Both the position numbers and the translations under genes were made by a program. From positions 62,001 to 126,000 of IMG/VR virus record IMGVR_UViG_3300028883_000032: DNA of 64,000 bases, one strand, 5' to 3'. This DNA is from a virus. Shown one piece after another: positions 49,673 to 57,106 of the stretch; positions within the stretch are counted from its first letter, which is position 1, and each line of letters opens with the position of its first letter. The notes beneath the pieces are model-generated. The model had not been told where the DNA came from, ran no database searches, and worked only from the letters and a program-made list of their open reading frames with translations.

Positions 49673-50398
49673 ATGACAACCTACGACCGCGACTTGAAAA
49701 AAGCTGTAGCCAGTAGTAAAGAAGCCATCGCCCACATTATGAAGCTCAATGGCCTAAAGACACTCGATGAATTAGCACTACAGTTGGGGATAAGCAAAAG
49801 CTATGCTTACACGCTTTCAAAAGGTATTTTGATGCTGAGCATTCCGCTTATCGACCGAATCGATTCAAGTCTTACTGTGGATGACACCGCGATCAACCTA
49901 TTGTTATCTGTTCAAACTTTTAAGGAGTCATATAATGGGCGACAGAGTGTGAAAAACCAAAAAGGTGGTTCCGGAGTTGTAGCAGATAGTCCGATATCAA
50001 ACATACTTGATGCCTTAAAACGCATCAACAAATGGACCTGGGCAGAACTTGCAAAGAAAGCAAAGGTATCCAGTGTAACCATTGATAGGTGGGTTAAAAT
50101 GGGCCCACCCCCGTCTCTAAAAAAAGAGGCCTTAATACCATTGATAACCTATTGCACTTCCAACCACCATCTTCGAGAATATGGCGAACGCCTCGAACAA
50201 GCTTTTCTTGATTTTAAAGGATTGCCTAAAATTGAAGAAGAAGTGCGGCCTATGGTGGGATTACCAGAAATCACGGTTGGTATTACAAACTGCAAACCCG
50301 TGGAGTCTGTAATCGGTGAGGTGACCATTATGGGGAAGAAATACAAAGTAGTAGAAATTAAAACGTATGAATTGAGAGGAGGGGACGATGGGAACTAA
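49673..50398 (+). CDS. Double helix-turn-helix DNA-binding protein
   Basis: AAGGAGAGGGAC precedes the ATG. 241 aa with two helix-turn-helix segments: KTLDELALQLGISKSYAYTL near residues 29-48 and WTWAELAKKAKVSSVTIDRW near residues 119-138. The C-terminal domain (VIGEVTIMGKKYKVVEIKTYEL) is a small beta fold. Likely a phage transcription regulator; target unknown. Overlaps the HAD gene by 11 bases. Confidence 0.75.
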   Translation: MTTYDRDLKKAVASSKEAIAHIMKLNGLKTLDELALQLGISKSYAYTLSKGILMLSIPLIDRIDSSLTVDDTAINLLLSVQTFKESYNGRQSVKNQKGGSGVVADSPISNILDALKRINKWTWAELAKKAKVSSVTIDRWVKMGPPPSLKKEALIPLITYCTSNHHLREYGERLEQAFLDFKGLPKIEEEVRPMVGLPEITVGITNCKPVESVIGEVTIMGKKYKVVEIKTYELRGGDDGN

Positions 50399-50903
50399 CA
50401 TTATATTTCTTGACTTCGATGGAGTCATGGGATACTGTGACGTGGAGGAAATGGAATACACTCCACCATGGTGCAGCAGACGAGTTCGTCCCATATTTAA
50501 TACCGGGGCAGTTGAGGCAATACGTGTGTTATGTGAAAGTCTTAAAGACATACGATTTGTCTTAAGCACCACATGGAGACTGGAGATACGCCCCGGTTAC
50601 GAGCCACATTTTATGCGGTGGTACTGCAACTTCCCACAAGAACTATCTGTACGTTTCGTGGGAAGTACACCCAACTTCCTAGACCAATCCCGAGACGAAG
50701 AAATATCCTCTTGGTTAACACATACAACATTCAATGTATCGTCGTGGGTATGTATCAACCACGCTACGTTGAATACTACCCACCTGTACAAAATACCGGG
50801 GGAAGGCCGGTATTTATGTGTAGACGATACCCCAAAGATACTTGAAATGTTGAAACTTGATCCACAGATCAAGTTTGGAGTTTTTGGGAACATAAAACAA
50901 TAG
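50388..50903 (+). CDS. HAD-superfamily hydrolase (Swiss-army-knife RNA repair type HAD domain)
   Basis: IIFLDFDGVMGY at residues 5-16 gives the nucleophile Asp pair, FVLSTTWRLE near residue 58 motif II, and YLCVDDTPKI near residue 142 motif IV. The STTWR form is typical of the HAD domain found in RNA-repair-associated phage proteins. 171 aa. Co-transcribed with the HTH regulator. Confidence 0.7.
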   Translation: MGTNIIFLDFDGVMGYCDVEEMEYTPPWCSRRVRPIFNTGAVEAIRVLCESLKDIRFVLSTTWRLEIRPGYEPHFMRWYCNFPQELSVRFVGSTPNFLDQSRDEEISSWLTHTTFNVSSWVCINHATLNTTHLYKIPGEGRYLCVDDTPKILEMLKLDPQIKFGVFGNIKQ

Positions 50904-50926
50904 CCCACTAATGTGGGCTTTTTTTA
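50902..50926. terminator. Intrinsic terminator between convergent units
   Basis: AGCCCAC-TAAT-GTGGGCT, then seven T, then AACC. The stop of the - strand baseplate-region gene (50924) touches it. Confidence 0.9.
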
Positions 50927-51385
50927 ACCGTAAAATGTCATGTATAAACAGTATCTTTTGTTGGAGTTGTATGCCTTTCCTGCATTTACCAGCCGTCTAA
51001 CAAATTTGGGTAAATCCTTTGAAACACGCCTTGCCTTACTTGCTGGCCTAATTTTTTCTTCACCTGCTACTCCTCGGTTTTCAGCACGAATTAACCTTGT
51101 ACCACAAAGTCTGTCATCAACACTATCGTCACATAGTGACACATTAGCCCTTGGGTGCGGGCTATCTTTGTGATATTTCTCCAACGCATCTGTTATATGC
51201 GTGGGCGTTTTAGGTTGTATTGTTTTCCCCAAAGTATCTCCCTCCATGCCTAAATCCTTAATAAAATCTTCAACAGAGTCATATGTAATATGATGCATCC
51301 CCTTGACTCCTGGGACACGATTCATAAACTCATCAAGATTTTCTTGAACACACCCCACCGCAATTTTACTTACTTTTTCACTCAT
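50924..51385 (-). CDS. Hypothetical protein (153 aa)
   Basis: Starts MSEKVSKIAVGCVQENLDEF; basic Arg-rich middle (AENRGVAGEEKIRPASKARR). Last gene of the baseplate-region transcript. No family recognised. Confidence 0.6.
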   Translation of the reverse strand: MSEKVSKIAVGCVQENLDEFMNRVPGVKGMHHITYDSVEDFIKDLGMEGDTLGKTIQPKTPTHITDALEKYHKDSPHPRANVSLCDDSVDDRLCGTRLIRAENRGVAGEEKIRPASKARRVSKDLPKFVRRLVNAGKAYNSNKRYCLYMTFYG

Positions 51386-51394
51386 GATATTATA

Positions 51395-51724
51395 TTACTC
51401 CGTAAATTGTCCAACTAATCCATAACCTTCTCGCAAAAAGTTACGCAACCCTTCTGTATCAGTATCTCCTCCGAGTTTGGACTTTAGTGCGTAGGCGATG
51501 GATACAATTGCCACACTTACTGCTTGTTTTATCATGTCCTCCCTATCACTAGGGTCTATATCCCAACGATCGGGAACTTTGAATTTCTTTTTAGTTACTG
51601 TTGAATCGACCCAATTGCCATTACGATACACTTTTGTATCTTCAGTTGATGTTTGCATTAATGTATTTCTAGCATAATCAAAAGCTGCGTCAATAATAGG
51701 ATTCATGGATGTGGCTTGTGACAT
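51395..51724 (-). CDS. Hypothetical baseplate-region protein (109 aa)
   Basis: Starts MSQATSMNPIIDAAFDYAR; helical ends around a Lys-rich beta middle. Shares a base with the upstream stop. Probably a small virion or chaperone protein; no motif. Confidence 0.6.
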   Translation of the reverse strand: MSQATSMNPIIDAAFDYARNTLMQTSTEDTKVYRNGNWVDSTVTKKKFKVPDRWDIDPSDREDMIKQAVSVAIVSIAYALKSKLGGDTDTEGLRNFLREGYGLVGQFTE

Positions 51725-52182
51725 TATAAAATGCCTCCTGTTGAATTAGTAACAACAATAGGCGCAGCGGGTATTGGTGGCAATGGTGGGCCACTCGGGG
51801 TATTTGGGCCGGTTAAAATGCTTGCCGATACTTGTGCACCTGTTATGTTAATTGTTAAATTATCAAGTATGTACTGTATAGTTAGTTCAGCCTGTTTGGC
51901 ACACGCAGATTTGGTAGCCAACATACACGCCTCGGCGATAGCTCTTGGCATTGACTGATCAGTAAAATTGGCTGGCACATCAATGGCGCCTGTAGGTGTG
52001 TACACAGGATCTACACCAGATTGAGTTGCCGGTTGATTTTGGCCTGTGCTAAAATTGTATCTAGAAAATGTGCGATCTTCCCTGCTCCATCTTTCGGACA
52101 AGGCAGCATTAAACGCGGATTTCCATTCGGCTTCTACTTCTGACGCCACGTTGGCACCATGCTGTTCGGGGACTAAAGGCAT
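51724..52182 (-). CDS. Hypothetical baseplate-region protein (152 aa)
   Basis: Starts MPLVPEQHGANVASEVEAEW; the last 60 residues are Pro/Thr-rich (TGPNTPSGPPLPPIPAAPIV). The same Pro-rich ending style occurs in the spike-like gene two genes upstream. Unknown function. Confidence 0.6.
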   Translation of the reverse strand: MPLVPEQHGANVASEVEAEWKSAFNAALSERWSREDRTFSRYNFSTGQNQPATQSGVDPVYTPTGAIDVPANFTDQSMPRAIAEACMLATKSACAKQAELTIQYILDNLTINITGAQVSASILTGPNTPSGPPLPPIPAAPIVVTNSTGGIL

Positions 52183-52481
52183 TAGTATTCTTCTCTTTCA
52201 TTAAAATCCTCACGTATGCACATAGGTATGTCGTTATATTTTACACTATATGCCATGTTATTGTGTTGCTGTACTTCCCATAGCAACGAAAAGATATCAA
52301 TTTCCTCTTCATCTGGGAATTCACGCTGTAGAGCGTTTGTTAATTTCCAATAAGACACGTATGGTGCCTCTTCCAGACACAATTCAATATATCTCTCCAA
52401 ATAGTTCAATATAGCATCATGCCGTGCATCATACTTTCGATATTCAATATTATCCTTAACCACCCTGAACCTCATTCGCAT
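52182..52481 (-). CDS. Hypothetical baseplate-region protein (99 aa)
   Basis: The start is uncertain (ATG 52481 or 52475); both lie in the 3' end of the upstream gene. Acidic helical protein containing YRKYDARHDAILNYLERYIEL. Size and acidity recall small gp25-like or hinge proteins, but no EPR motif is seen. Confidence 0.55.
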   Translation of the reverse strand: MRMRFRVVKDNIEYRKYDARHDAILNYLERYIELCLEEAPYVSYWKLTNALQREFPDEEEIDIFSLLWEVQQHNNMAYSVKYNDIPMCIREDFNEREEY

Positions 52482-52704
52482 ACGCCCTAATAGCATCCAT
52501 ATAAGGGTCATTCCACCCGCTCTTACCACCAAATATTTCTTGCTGAAAACTAGCATCTACCGCATCTATGAACTTATAGTCTGGATAATCTCCATTATCA
52601 TAAAACTCTACAAGACTCATAACTCTACCAACTAATCCTGGGTATTTGTGTTCGGCATCTTCTAGTATCTTAAATACTCGATCTTTTACTTCTTTAGATA
52701 TCAC
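52456..52704 (-). CDS. Hypothetical baseplate-region protein (82 aa)
   Basis: Starts MISKEVKDRVFKILEDAEHK; helical, acidic, Tyr- and Gly-containing end. One base from the spike-like gene. Function unknown. Confidence 0.55.
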   Translation of the reverse strand: MISKEVKDRVFKILEDAEHKYPGLVGRVMSLVEFYDNGDYPDYKFIDAVDASFQQEIFGGKSGWNDPYMDAIRAYANEVQGG

Positions 52705-53673
52705 TTATTCACCTTTGGTTGTTACTGTGTGCCAATTCTCGGAGCCACGAGTTGTTAAGGCATTTGGCACAATTGGTAACAATGGCGCCCCTGTAGGTGC
52801 CCCATTATTTCCATTACTATGGGTATGATTGGCAACCCATTGGTCGTGGTAATTCTTTGTTAGTAGTTCTTGTTCGAATCCCTTACCACCTAGATTAATA
52901 TTCATAGCATCGTTATTTACTGTAAGTGTGGTATTTCCTGTTTCGGCCATGTCTAGAATTGCTGCACCGGCATTCACATCTACATTTAAGGATTTGGCAG
53001 TTGTGATTGAGATTGAACCGTCGTGAGATACGTTAATTACTGTTTTACCGTCATTTATATCAACTCTAGTAGCAAAGTCTTCCCCTAGTATTTCAGTTTT
53101 TATTTGGTTGGGACCGTTTTCATCACGCATGGTTGCCTGTAGATAGTTACCAAGAGTTCCGTCATTACCAAGACGTACTTCAGTTTTATATGTCCCCTTC
53201 TTTTCACCGGACTTTGCACTGCGTTGTTCAAAAAATAACATTCTACCTTGTTCAACAGAACTTTCCGAAGTACCGCTGTCAACAGAATGCTGTGACGCTG
53301 AATCTGCTAGTCTCAATGAAACTCTGTCTCCGTAGTAGTCGCCATTGACCCCATCATCCGCGTCTATGGCCTTTGACATTGACCCAACTATCTCCATTGG
53401 GCTTGCCCAACCACGTGTGACCAAGAAAGACCAAAATGATTTATTTCCTTCTCTTTGCCAAGACCACTTAAAGTGTCCACCGCCTCTAAATGTAGCTAAA
53501 AAATCTAAAAGTTTTACTTTTACGGATTGAGTTACTTTATTTACAATAAAATCAGTCCATTGATTATACATCCACCTATGTAGCCCTATCGCACGATGCA
53601 ATATTTCGGTGCCATCTGTCATGGCTACATGCTTGTCACCTGGCCCGAGGTCTGGTTTTTTAAAATTAGACAT
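52705..53673 (-). CDS. Baseplate central spike-like protein
   Basis: 322 aa. The C-terminal half shows the regular beta-prism pattern of spike proteins (TAKSLNVDVNAGAAILDMAE, NTTLTVNNDAMNINLGGKG) followed by WVANHTHSNGNNGAPTGAP, the His-containing tip motif of gpV/gp5-type spikes. The N-terminal part would be the OB-type attachment domain. Strongly suggests the membrane-piercing tip of the tail. Confidence 0.7.
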   Translation of the reverse strand: MSNFKKPDLGPGDKHVAMTDGTEILHRAIGLHRWMYNQWTDFIVNKVTQSVKVKLLDFLATFRGGGHFKWSWQREGNKSFWSFLVTRGWASPMEIVGSMSKAIDADDGVNGDYYGDRVSLRLADSASQHSVDSGTSESSVEQGRMLFFEQRSAKSGEKKGTYKTEVRLGNDGTLGNYLQATMRDENGPNQIKTEILGEDFATRVDINDGKTVINVSHDGSISITTAKSLNVDVNAGAAILDMAETGNTTLTVNNDAMNINLGGKGFEQELLTKNYHDQWVANHTHSNGNNGAPTGAPLLPIVPNALTTRGSENWHTVTTKGE

Positions 53674-53999
53674 TACAGATACACTCCAGATGTAGATATT
53701 AGACTAATGAATCCCAGTATGTATGCGTGTTGTATTATATTGTGTGGCCCAACTTCAAACGCCACTAAACACGGAGTTTCACGGGGAACAACCACTGTCT
53801 CTCCGCCGACAGTACTTAACCAAGGTTCTGGTCTAACAAGTCTGGCTTCAATACCCTTATCCCTCGGACCAAATGCAGCAAGTTCATCCTCGTTTATTGG
53901 TTTGATCCAGTAACGACTGGTTTCAGGTTCAGAAGAAGCCACTTTCCACACTTTAATGGGGTATTTAAATTCTACTTGCCCATCTTCATAACTAAACAT
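53673..53999 (-). CDS. Hypothetical baseplate-region protein (108 aa)
   Basis: Starts MFSYEDGQVEFKYPIKVWKV; beta-rich, shares a base with the spike-like gene. GGAGA precedes the ATG. It could be a small hub or adaptor protein; no motif. First gene of this - strand cluster; no clear promoter found upstream. Confidence 0.6.
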   Translation of the reverse strand: MFSYEDGQVEFKYPIKVWKVASSEPETSRYWIKPINEDELAAFGPRDKGIEARLVRPEPWLSTVGGETVVVPRETPCLVAFEVGPHNIIQHAYILGFISLISTSGVYL

Positions 54000-54016
54000 T
54001 ATTTGCTCTCCATTTT

Positions 54017-54026
54017 GGAATAAGAA
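54017..54026 (+). promoter_or_regulatory. ATAAGA-class phage promoter box
   Basis: GGAATAAGAA followed by TATAGCAG. Drives the 174-aa membrane protein and the noncoding tract after it. Confidence 0.78.
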
Positions 54027-54063
54027 TATAGCAGCATATCATACAACCCCAGGAGGTAGAGAC

Positions 54064-54588
54064 ATGGTATTGGCATTGCTTATTATTGGCGCCCTGCTCC
54101 TTCTGGGAGCGGGTATTGGTTTCAGTAAAGAGTTTCATAGATACGTGTCAACTATGATACTCCTAGGTGTCATGTTGGCCTCTGTGTATCTGGCCATTCT
54201 TGGTACCATTGCGTATCAAAAAGAGTCCCTGCTATCCATGAATGACAATACCGTGGAGGCCATCAAAGTAATAATAAATACCATACCACAAGACGCATAC
54301 ATTGATAGTTCTTTTGTTATTCATGTAGCTGAAGACTATCCTGATAATATCGCCGAGGCACTTCAAGCCGCGGTTCTTGAGTACAAAACTCGAGAAAAAA
54401 TACTTGATAAAATGGAATCACCAGTACCAATAATATTCCCTTGGATACTACCCTCAAGAAATAGTGCCTCTATAATTATACATAAAGGTGATGCTGATTT
54501 CAATGCTAACTCACCATCTATTCCCCCAACTCCACTAGAAAACGTAACACAAGATACATGTGGCAAGTTAGATCAAAGTTTCCGGTGA
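54064..54588 (+). CDS. Two-helix membrane protein (174 aa)
   Basis: AGGAGGTAGAGAC precedes the ATG. N-terminal helices near residues 2-20 (LALLIIGALLLLGAGIG) and 30-52 (MILLGVMLASVYLAILGTIA), then a periplasmic or cytoplasmic domain of about 120 residues. No lysis motif recognised. First part of the unit that continues into tRNA-like sequence. Confidence 0.75.
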   Translation: MVLALLIIGALLLLGAGIGFSKEFHRYVSTMILLGVMLASVYLAILGTIAYQKESLLSMNDNTVEAIKVIINTIPQDAYIDSSFVIHVAEDYPDNIAEALQAAVLEYKTREKILDKMESPVPIIFPWILPSRNSASIIIHKGDADFNANSPSIPPTPLENVTQDTCGKLDQSFR

Positions 54589-54680
54589 CTTCTGCCCCAA
54601 CCCTCTAGGGTTGGGGATAGGCCTCGGAGGTCCTCCCAGAAGCGTGTACCCCGATCCTTGGATTGGTCTCGCCAATTTAA

Positions 54681-54739
54681 GAGGCGGAAGATCGCCCAGA
54701 CACTGGGAAATGGGGTTAGAATCCCCGCTTGCCTCACCA
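54681..54739 (+). other. tRNA-like element lacking a D-arm
   Basis: GAGGCGG (54681-54687) can pair with TTGCCTC (54729-54735, two G-U pairs), followed by A and CCA. A T-arm-like GGGG TTAGAAT CCCC precedes it. The middle hairpin (CCCAG/CTGGG) has a tiny loop and there is no room for a D-arm. Probably a tRNA mimic or decayed tRNA. Confidence 0.4.
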
Positions 54740-54740
54740 T

Positions 54741-54815
54741 CGGGAAGTAGCTCAGGTCCGTAAGAGCACCACCCAACGGGGGTGGAGGTCCTTGGTTCAA
54801 ATCCAAGCTTCCCGG
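54741..54815 (+). tRNA. tRNA-like gene, cloverleaf with anticodon ACG and no U33
   Basis: Acceptor CGGGAAG/CTTCCCG, D-arm GCTC...GAGC, anticodon arm CCACC CAACGGG GGTGG, T-arm CTTGG TTCAAAT CCAAG, discriminator G, then CAA rather than CCA. The cloverleaf is complete, but loop position 33 is A instead of the nearly universal U. Read literally the anticodon is ACG (Arg). Could be non-decoding. Confidence 0.6.
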
Positions 54816-55156
54816 CAATACCACCATCGTGGGTGAAAAGCCCACTACAACCAGCAGTATGGCACCGTGTGGAACTTAGTGAAGCAGGGTGTCATTAACA
54901 TACTAGTGTCGATGACGTGCCGATAAGCATGCAATGGTAGACCCCCTACCGTCTGTCATTGTGTGGAATAACGGTGACATCCTAATACCAGTTATAAAGC
55001 CAGCTGGGGCAACACTAGTAACGACTCCCAGACCACAATGGCCTTAATACTGATGCCGGACCAGATTCGGTGGTTGATCATCGAGGTCGCGCTACCACAG
55101 TTTAAGCCTCCCGGACGTGAGTCGACCGGGTGTGGGGTAGGAAAACTCCCATGTTT

Positions 55157-55191
55157 CGCCCTCTTCGCACATTGTGCGGAAAGGGCGTTTT
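55157..55191 (+). terminator. Intrinsic terminator
   Basis: CGCCCT...AGGGCG with inner CGCAC/GTGCG, then TTTTATTT. Ends tract F and holds the stop codon of the facing ribbon-helix-helix gene. Confidence 0.85.
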
Positions 55192-55501
55192 ATTTAGCCC
55201 TAATTTTCCTTACTTCTTCTCGTACACGGTAGAATGTTAGTAGTTCTTCGTATTGTTCTGCGTCTACCCCGAGGAACTCTATAAGATTTTCTTGTGTTTC
55301 TGCCCACTCCAAGAGTTTTTGGGGAGTAATCTCGTCTCCACTAGGAGTACAGATGGGTATGGTTACAATGTCATCCCTGTCCCTATCTCTATACATCTTT
55401 AGAGCTTGTTCGACTACCCAACTTTTGGTTTGATAGTTGTCAGTAACCGAGTCTAACCAGTCACTTAAGCTATCACTTAATGTTATTGTGTGTCTAGCCA
55501 T
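55190..55501 (-). CDS. Ribbon-helix-helix protein (103 aa)
   Basis: ATG 55501 gives MARHTITLSDSLSDWLDSV, a beta-strand followed by helices (TKSWVVEQALKMYRDR), the ribbon-helix-helix fold of CopG/Arc-type DNA-binding proteins. An acidic C-terminal domain of about 55 residues follows. Overlaps the upstream 44-aa ribbon-helix-helix gene by eight bases. Likely a regulator of the adjacent repeat-rich region. Confidence 0.7.
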   Translation of the reverse strand: MARHTITLSDSLSDWLDSVTDNYQTKSWVVEQALKMYRDRDRDDIVTIPICTPSGDEITPQKLLEWAETQENLIEFLGVDAEQYEELLTFYRVREEVRKIRAK

Positions 55502-55628
55502 GACTCGCACAGAAGGAAGTAATCCATTTTTCTATCAAAGCAGACATACTATACCCGTGTTCTTTACATACTGCCCTGAATGTTGCCATGATCTCTTTTG
55601 ATACAGAGAAGTTAACTCGTATTTTCAT
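55494..55628 (-). CDS. Small ribbon-helix-helix protein (44 aa)
   Basis: MKIRVNFSVSKEIMATF then helix and SMSALIEKWI: almost exactly one ribbon-helix-helix unit of the Arc/CopG size. First gene after a TTGACT-N17-TATATT promoter with a leader of about 45 bases containing GAGG. Pairs with the second RHH gene downstream. Confidence 0.75.
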   Translation of the reverse strand: MKIRVNFSVSKEIMATFRAVCKEHGYSMSALIEKWITSFCASHG

Positions 55629-55679
55629 TTTTTCCTCAAAAGTTTTGTTGGGTAGTGCTAACGTGCACACCCATGTTTA

Positions 55680-55708
55680 AATATACACAATAATATGTCA
55701 TAAGTCAA
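55680..55708 (-). promoter_or_regulatory. Sigma-70-type promoter for the RHH pair
   Basis: On the - strand: AC-TTGACT, 17-base spacer, TATATT. Matches the other five - strand promoters. Confidence 0.78.
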
Positions 55709-55741
55709 GTATGAACCCCTGTTTACTTTCCAGGATAACAG

Positions 55742-56032
55742 ATGAATGCTAATAAATTTGAAGTACGTATTTTTCCCCCGAAAAGAAATTGGGGAGGGAA
55801 AACCATATCATTACGGCCATACGGAACTATACCCCCAAATTCGTACTATGGTACAAAGCCATACCAGACTGCGATAATGCAAAGAGGGTTAACCTCAAAA
55901 CGAAGAGCTTGGAAAAAAAGAAAGGCCTCTTCCGGGAAAAATACTACCTTTCCCGTAAACAAGCTTCGAGGCTCTATATCCCGCATCAGTAAAGGGGCTC
56001 AGCGACTTTTACTACCGCTTTACTACTTTTAA
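55742..56032 (+). CDS. Doubtful basic protein (96 aa)
   Basis: AGGATAACAG precedes ATG 55742 and the frame is open for 96 residues (MNANKFEVRIFPPKRNW). The second half is extremely Lys/Arg-rich. Another frame (ATG 55789, 67 aa) is equally protein-like, so one of them, or a frameshifted gene, may be real. Confidence 0.3.
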   Translation: MNANKFEVRIFPPKRNWGGKTISLRPYGTIPPNSYYGTKPYQTAIMQRGLTSKRRAWKKRKASSGKNTTFPVNKLRGSISRISKGAQRLLLPLYYF

Positions 56033-56235
56033 AAATTAGTTGGGTAGTAGCGGAACTACGCGTCAGCACTACACTTGAGCCCATTTGACTACTTTACTAC
56101 CCGGAATTCTCTAGACACATTACTGGGAAATTATCATAAATGTGTATACATACACACTTTTCAAATCTCACGCGATGTATCTAGTGAAAAAAAGCGGTAG
56201 TAAAGTAGTAATGTTGTTATTTAATAACTTACATT

Positions 56236-56269
<34 letters not shown>

Positions 56270-56278
56270 ATGTATTTA

Positions 56279-56288
56279 GGTATAAGAT
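56279..56288 (+). promoter_or_regulatory. ATAAGA-class phage promoter box
   Basis: GGTATAAGAT followed by AAAAAGGG, about 110 bases upstream of the first gene of the small-gene block. The leader contains GGTAGTA repeats. Confidence 0.7.
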
Positions 56289-56400
56289 AAAAAGGGTTTA
56301 AGTTCTGTATTTATAAAAACTTAAAGTTTTACTACCGCAAAAAGTAGTTTTTCGGTAGTATTTTTCAAAAAAAGGTAGTATTTTTAAAAAAGGTGAACAA

Positions 56401-56661
56401 ATGGATAATAAATTCGACACTGGTAAAGATGTGTGGATGTCTCCTGATAGTAGATTTTGTGGTACATCAGATACTAATCCGCCCGCTTTTACACATGGAA
56501 CAGTCGCGAGGCTTACAGGTCGTAAGCTCCCAATACGAGTTAGGTGGGACAACGGGTTAGAGAATAGTTACCAAGAATCTGACCTCCTCACTCCCGATGA
56601 TGTAGACACACTATATCAATTTTGGTCCAATTGCACCACTGAAACCAAAGGCAACAAATAA
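56401..56661 (+). CDS. Hypothetical protein (86 aa)
   Basis: AAAGGTGAACAA precedes the ATG. Starts MDNKFDTGKDVWMSPDSRFCG; the middle GTVARLTGRKLPIRVRWDNG looks like an SH3-like beta barrel. First gene of the small-gene block; the stop overlaps the next start (TAATG). Confidence 0.65.
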   Translation: MDNKFDTGKDVWMSPDSRFCGTSDTNPPAFTHGTVARLTGRKLPIRVRWDNGLENSYQESDLLTPDDVDTLYQFWSNCTTETKGNK

Positions 56662-56747
56662 TGAGATTTGACAACAAAATCACACGAGCTGACCTGAAGG
56701 AGCTGCACCAACTTCACGAAGCCCTGCGGCTGAAGAGAAAGGAATAG
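56661..56747 (+). CDS. Small helical protein (28 aa)
   Basis: TAATG-coupled start; MRFDNKITRADLKELHQL then a basic helix. Too short for family assignment, but the coupled start and the tight spacing to the next gene support it. Confidence 0.5.
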   Translation: MRFDNKITRADLKELHQLHEALRLKRKE

Positions 56748-56751
56748 GGAA

Positions 56752-57105
56752 ATGGGTAACCACGGAGAACCTTGGAGAGTGTTCACTGGAGATGGATTTC
56801 CTCCAGATGTCATTCGCACATCTTGTAGAAACAGTGATGAAGTCGAAATTATAGCCAAAATAGAGGCACACCCTCCGAGGTTCTGGGGAGGAATGCCTGG
56901 AGCTGAAGTAAACGCTAATCGTATCGTCTCTTGTGTCAACGCACTTGAAGGGCTCAACCCAGAGGCGGTGAAAGAAGCTCTCAAGTATGCTGTGGCCTTA
57001 ATGGGGCAATGGGACTCAGTAATGGAATACATTGCCATAACAGGAGAAGAGCCACACGGCTTGAAAAAGCTACGCGAAGCAGTAGCAAACCTGAAGGAGG
57101 AGTGA
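56752..57105 (+). CDS. Phage small protein with NANRIVSCVNALEGL motif (117 aa)
   Basis: NANRIVSCVNALEGLNPEAV near residue 62 is a helix motif common in small phage proteins of unknown function. The N-terminus GNHGEPWRVF and C-terminal LREAVANLKEE recur in the gene at 57453, so the two are paralogues. AGGGAA precedes the ATG. Confidence 0.65.
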   Translation: MGNHGEPWRVFTGDGFPPDVIRTSCRNSDEVEIIAKIEAHPPRFWGGMPGAEVNANRIVSCVNALEGLNPEAVKEALKYAVALMGQWDSVMEYIAITGEEPHGLKKLREAVANLKEE

Positions 57106-57106
57106 G

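Larger units (their letters stand above)
54589..55195 (+). ncRNA. Long noncoding tract F with tRNA-like elements
   Basis: About 600 bases without a credible gene. It opens with a perfect hairpin, CCCCAACCC (54595) to GGGTTGGGG (54608), then holds two tRNA-like structures and about 340 bases of unassigned, relatively GC-rich sequence, ending in a terminator. It is read from the promoter at 54017 unless there is an internal start. Confidence 0.5.

Noticed and set aside
52182-52556. The longer N-terminus of the 99-aa baseplate-region gene
   Set aside because: The extra residues overlap the upstream gene by about 100 bases and look like frame-shadow sequence.
54573-54845. A - strand frame of 90 codons opposite the tRNA-like elements
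   Set aside because: It is antisense to a cloverleaf structure and a perfect hairpin, with no protein-like features.
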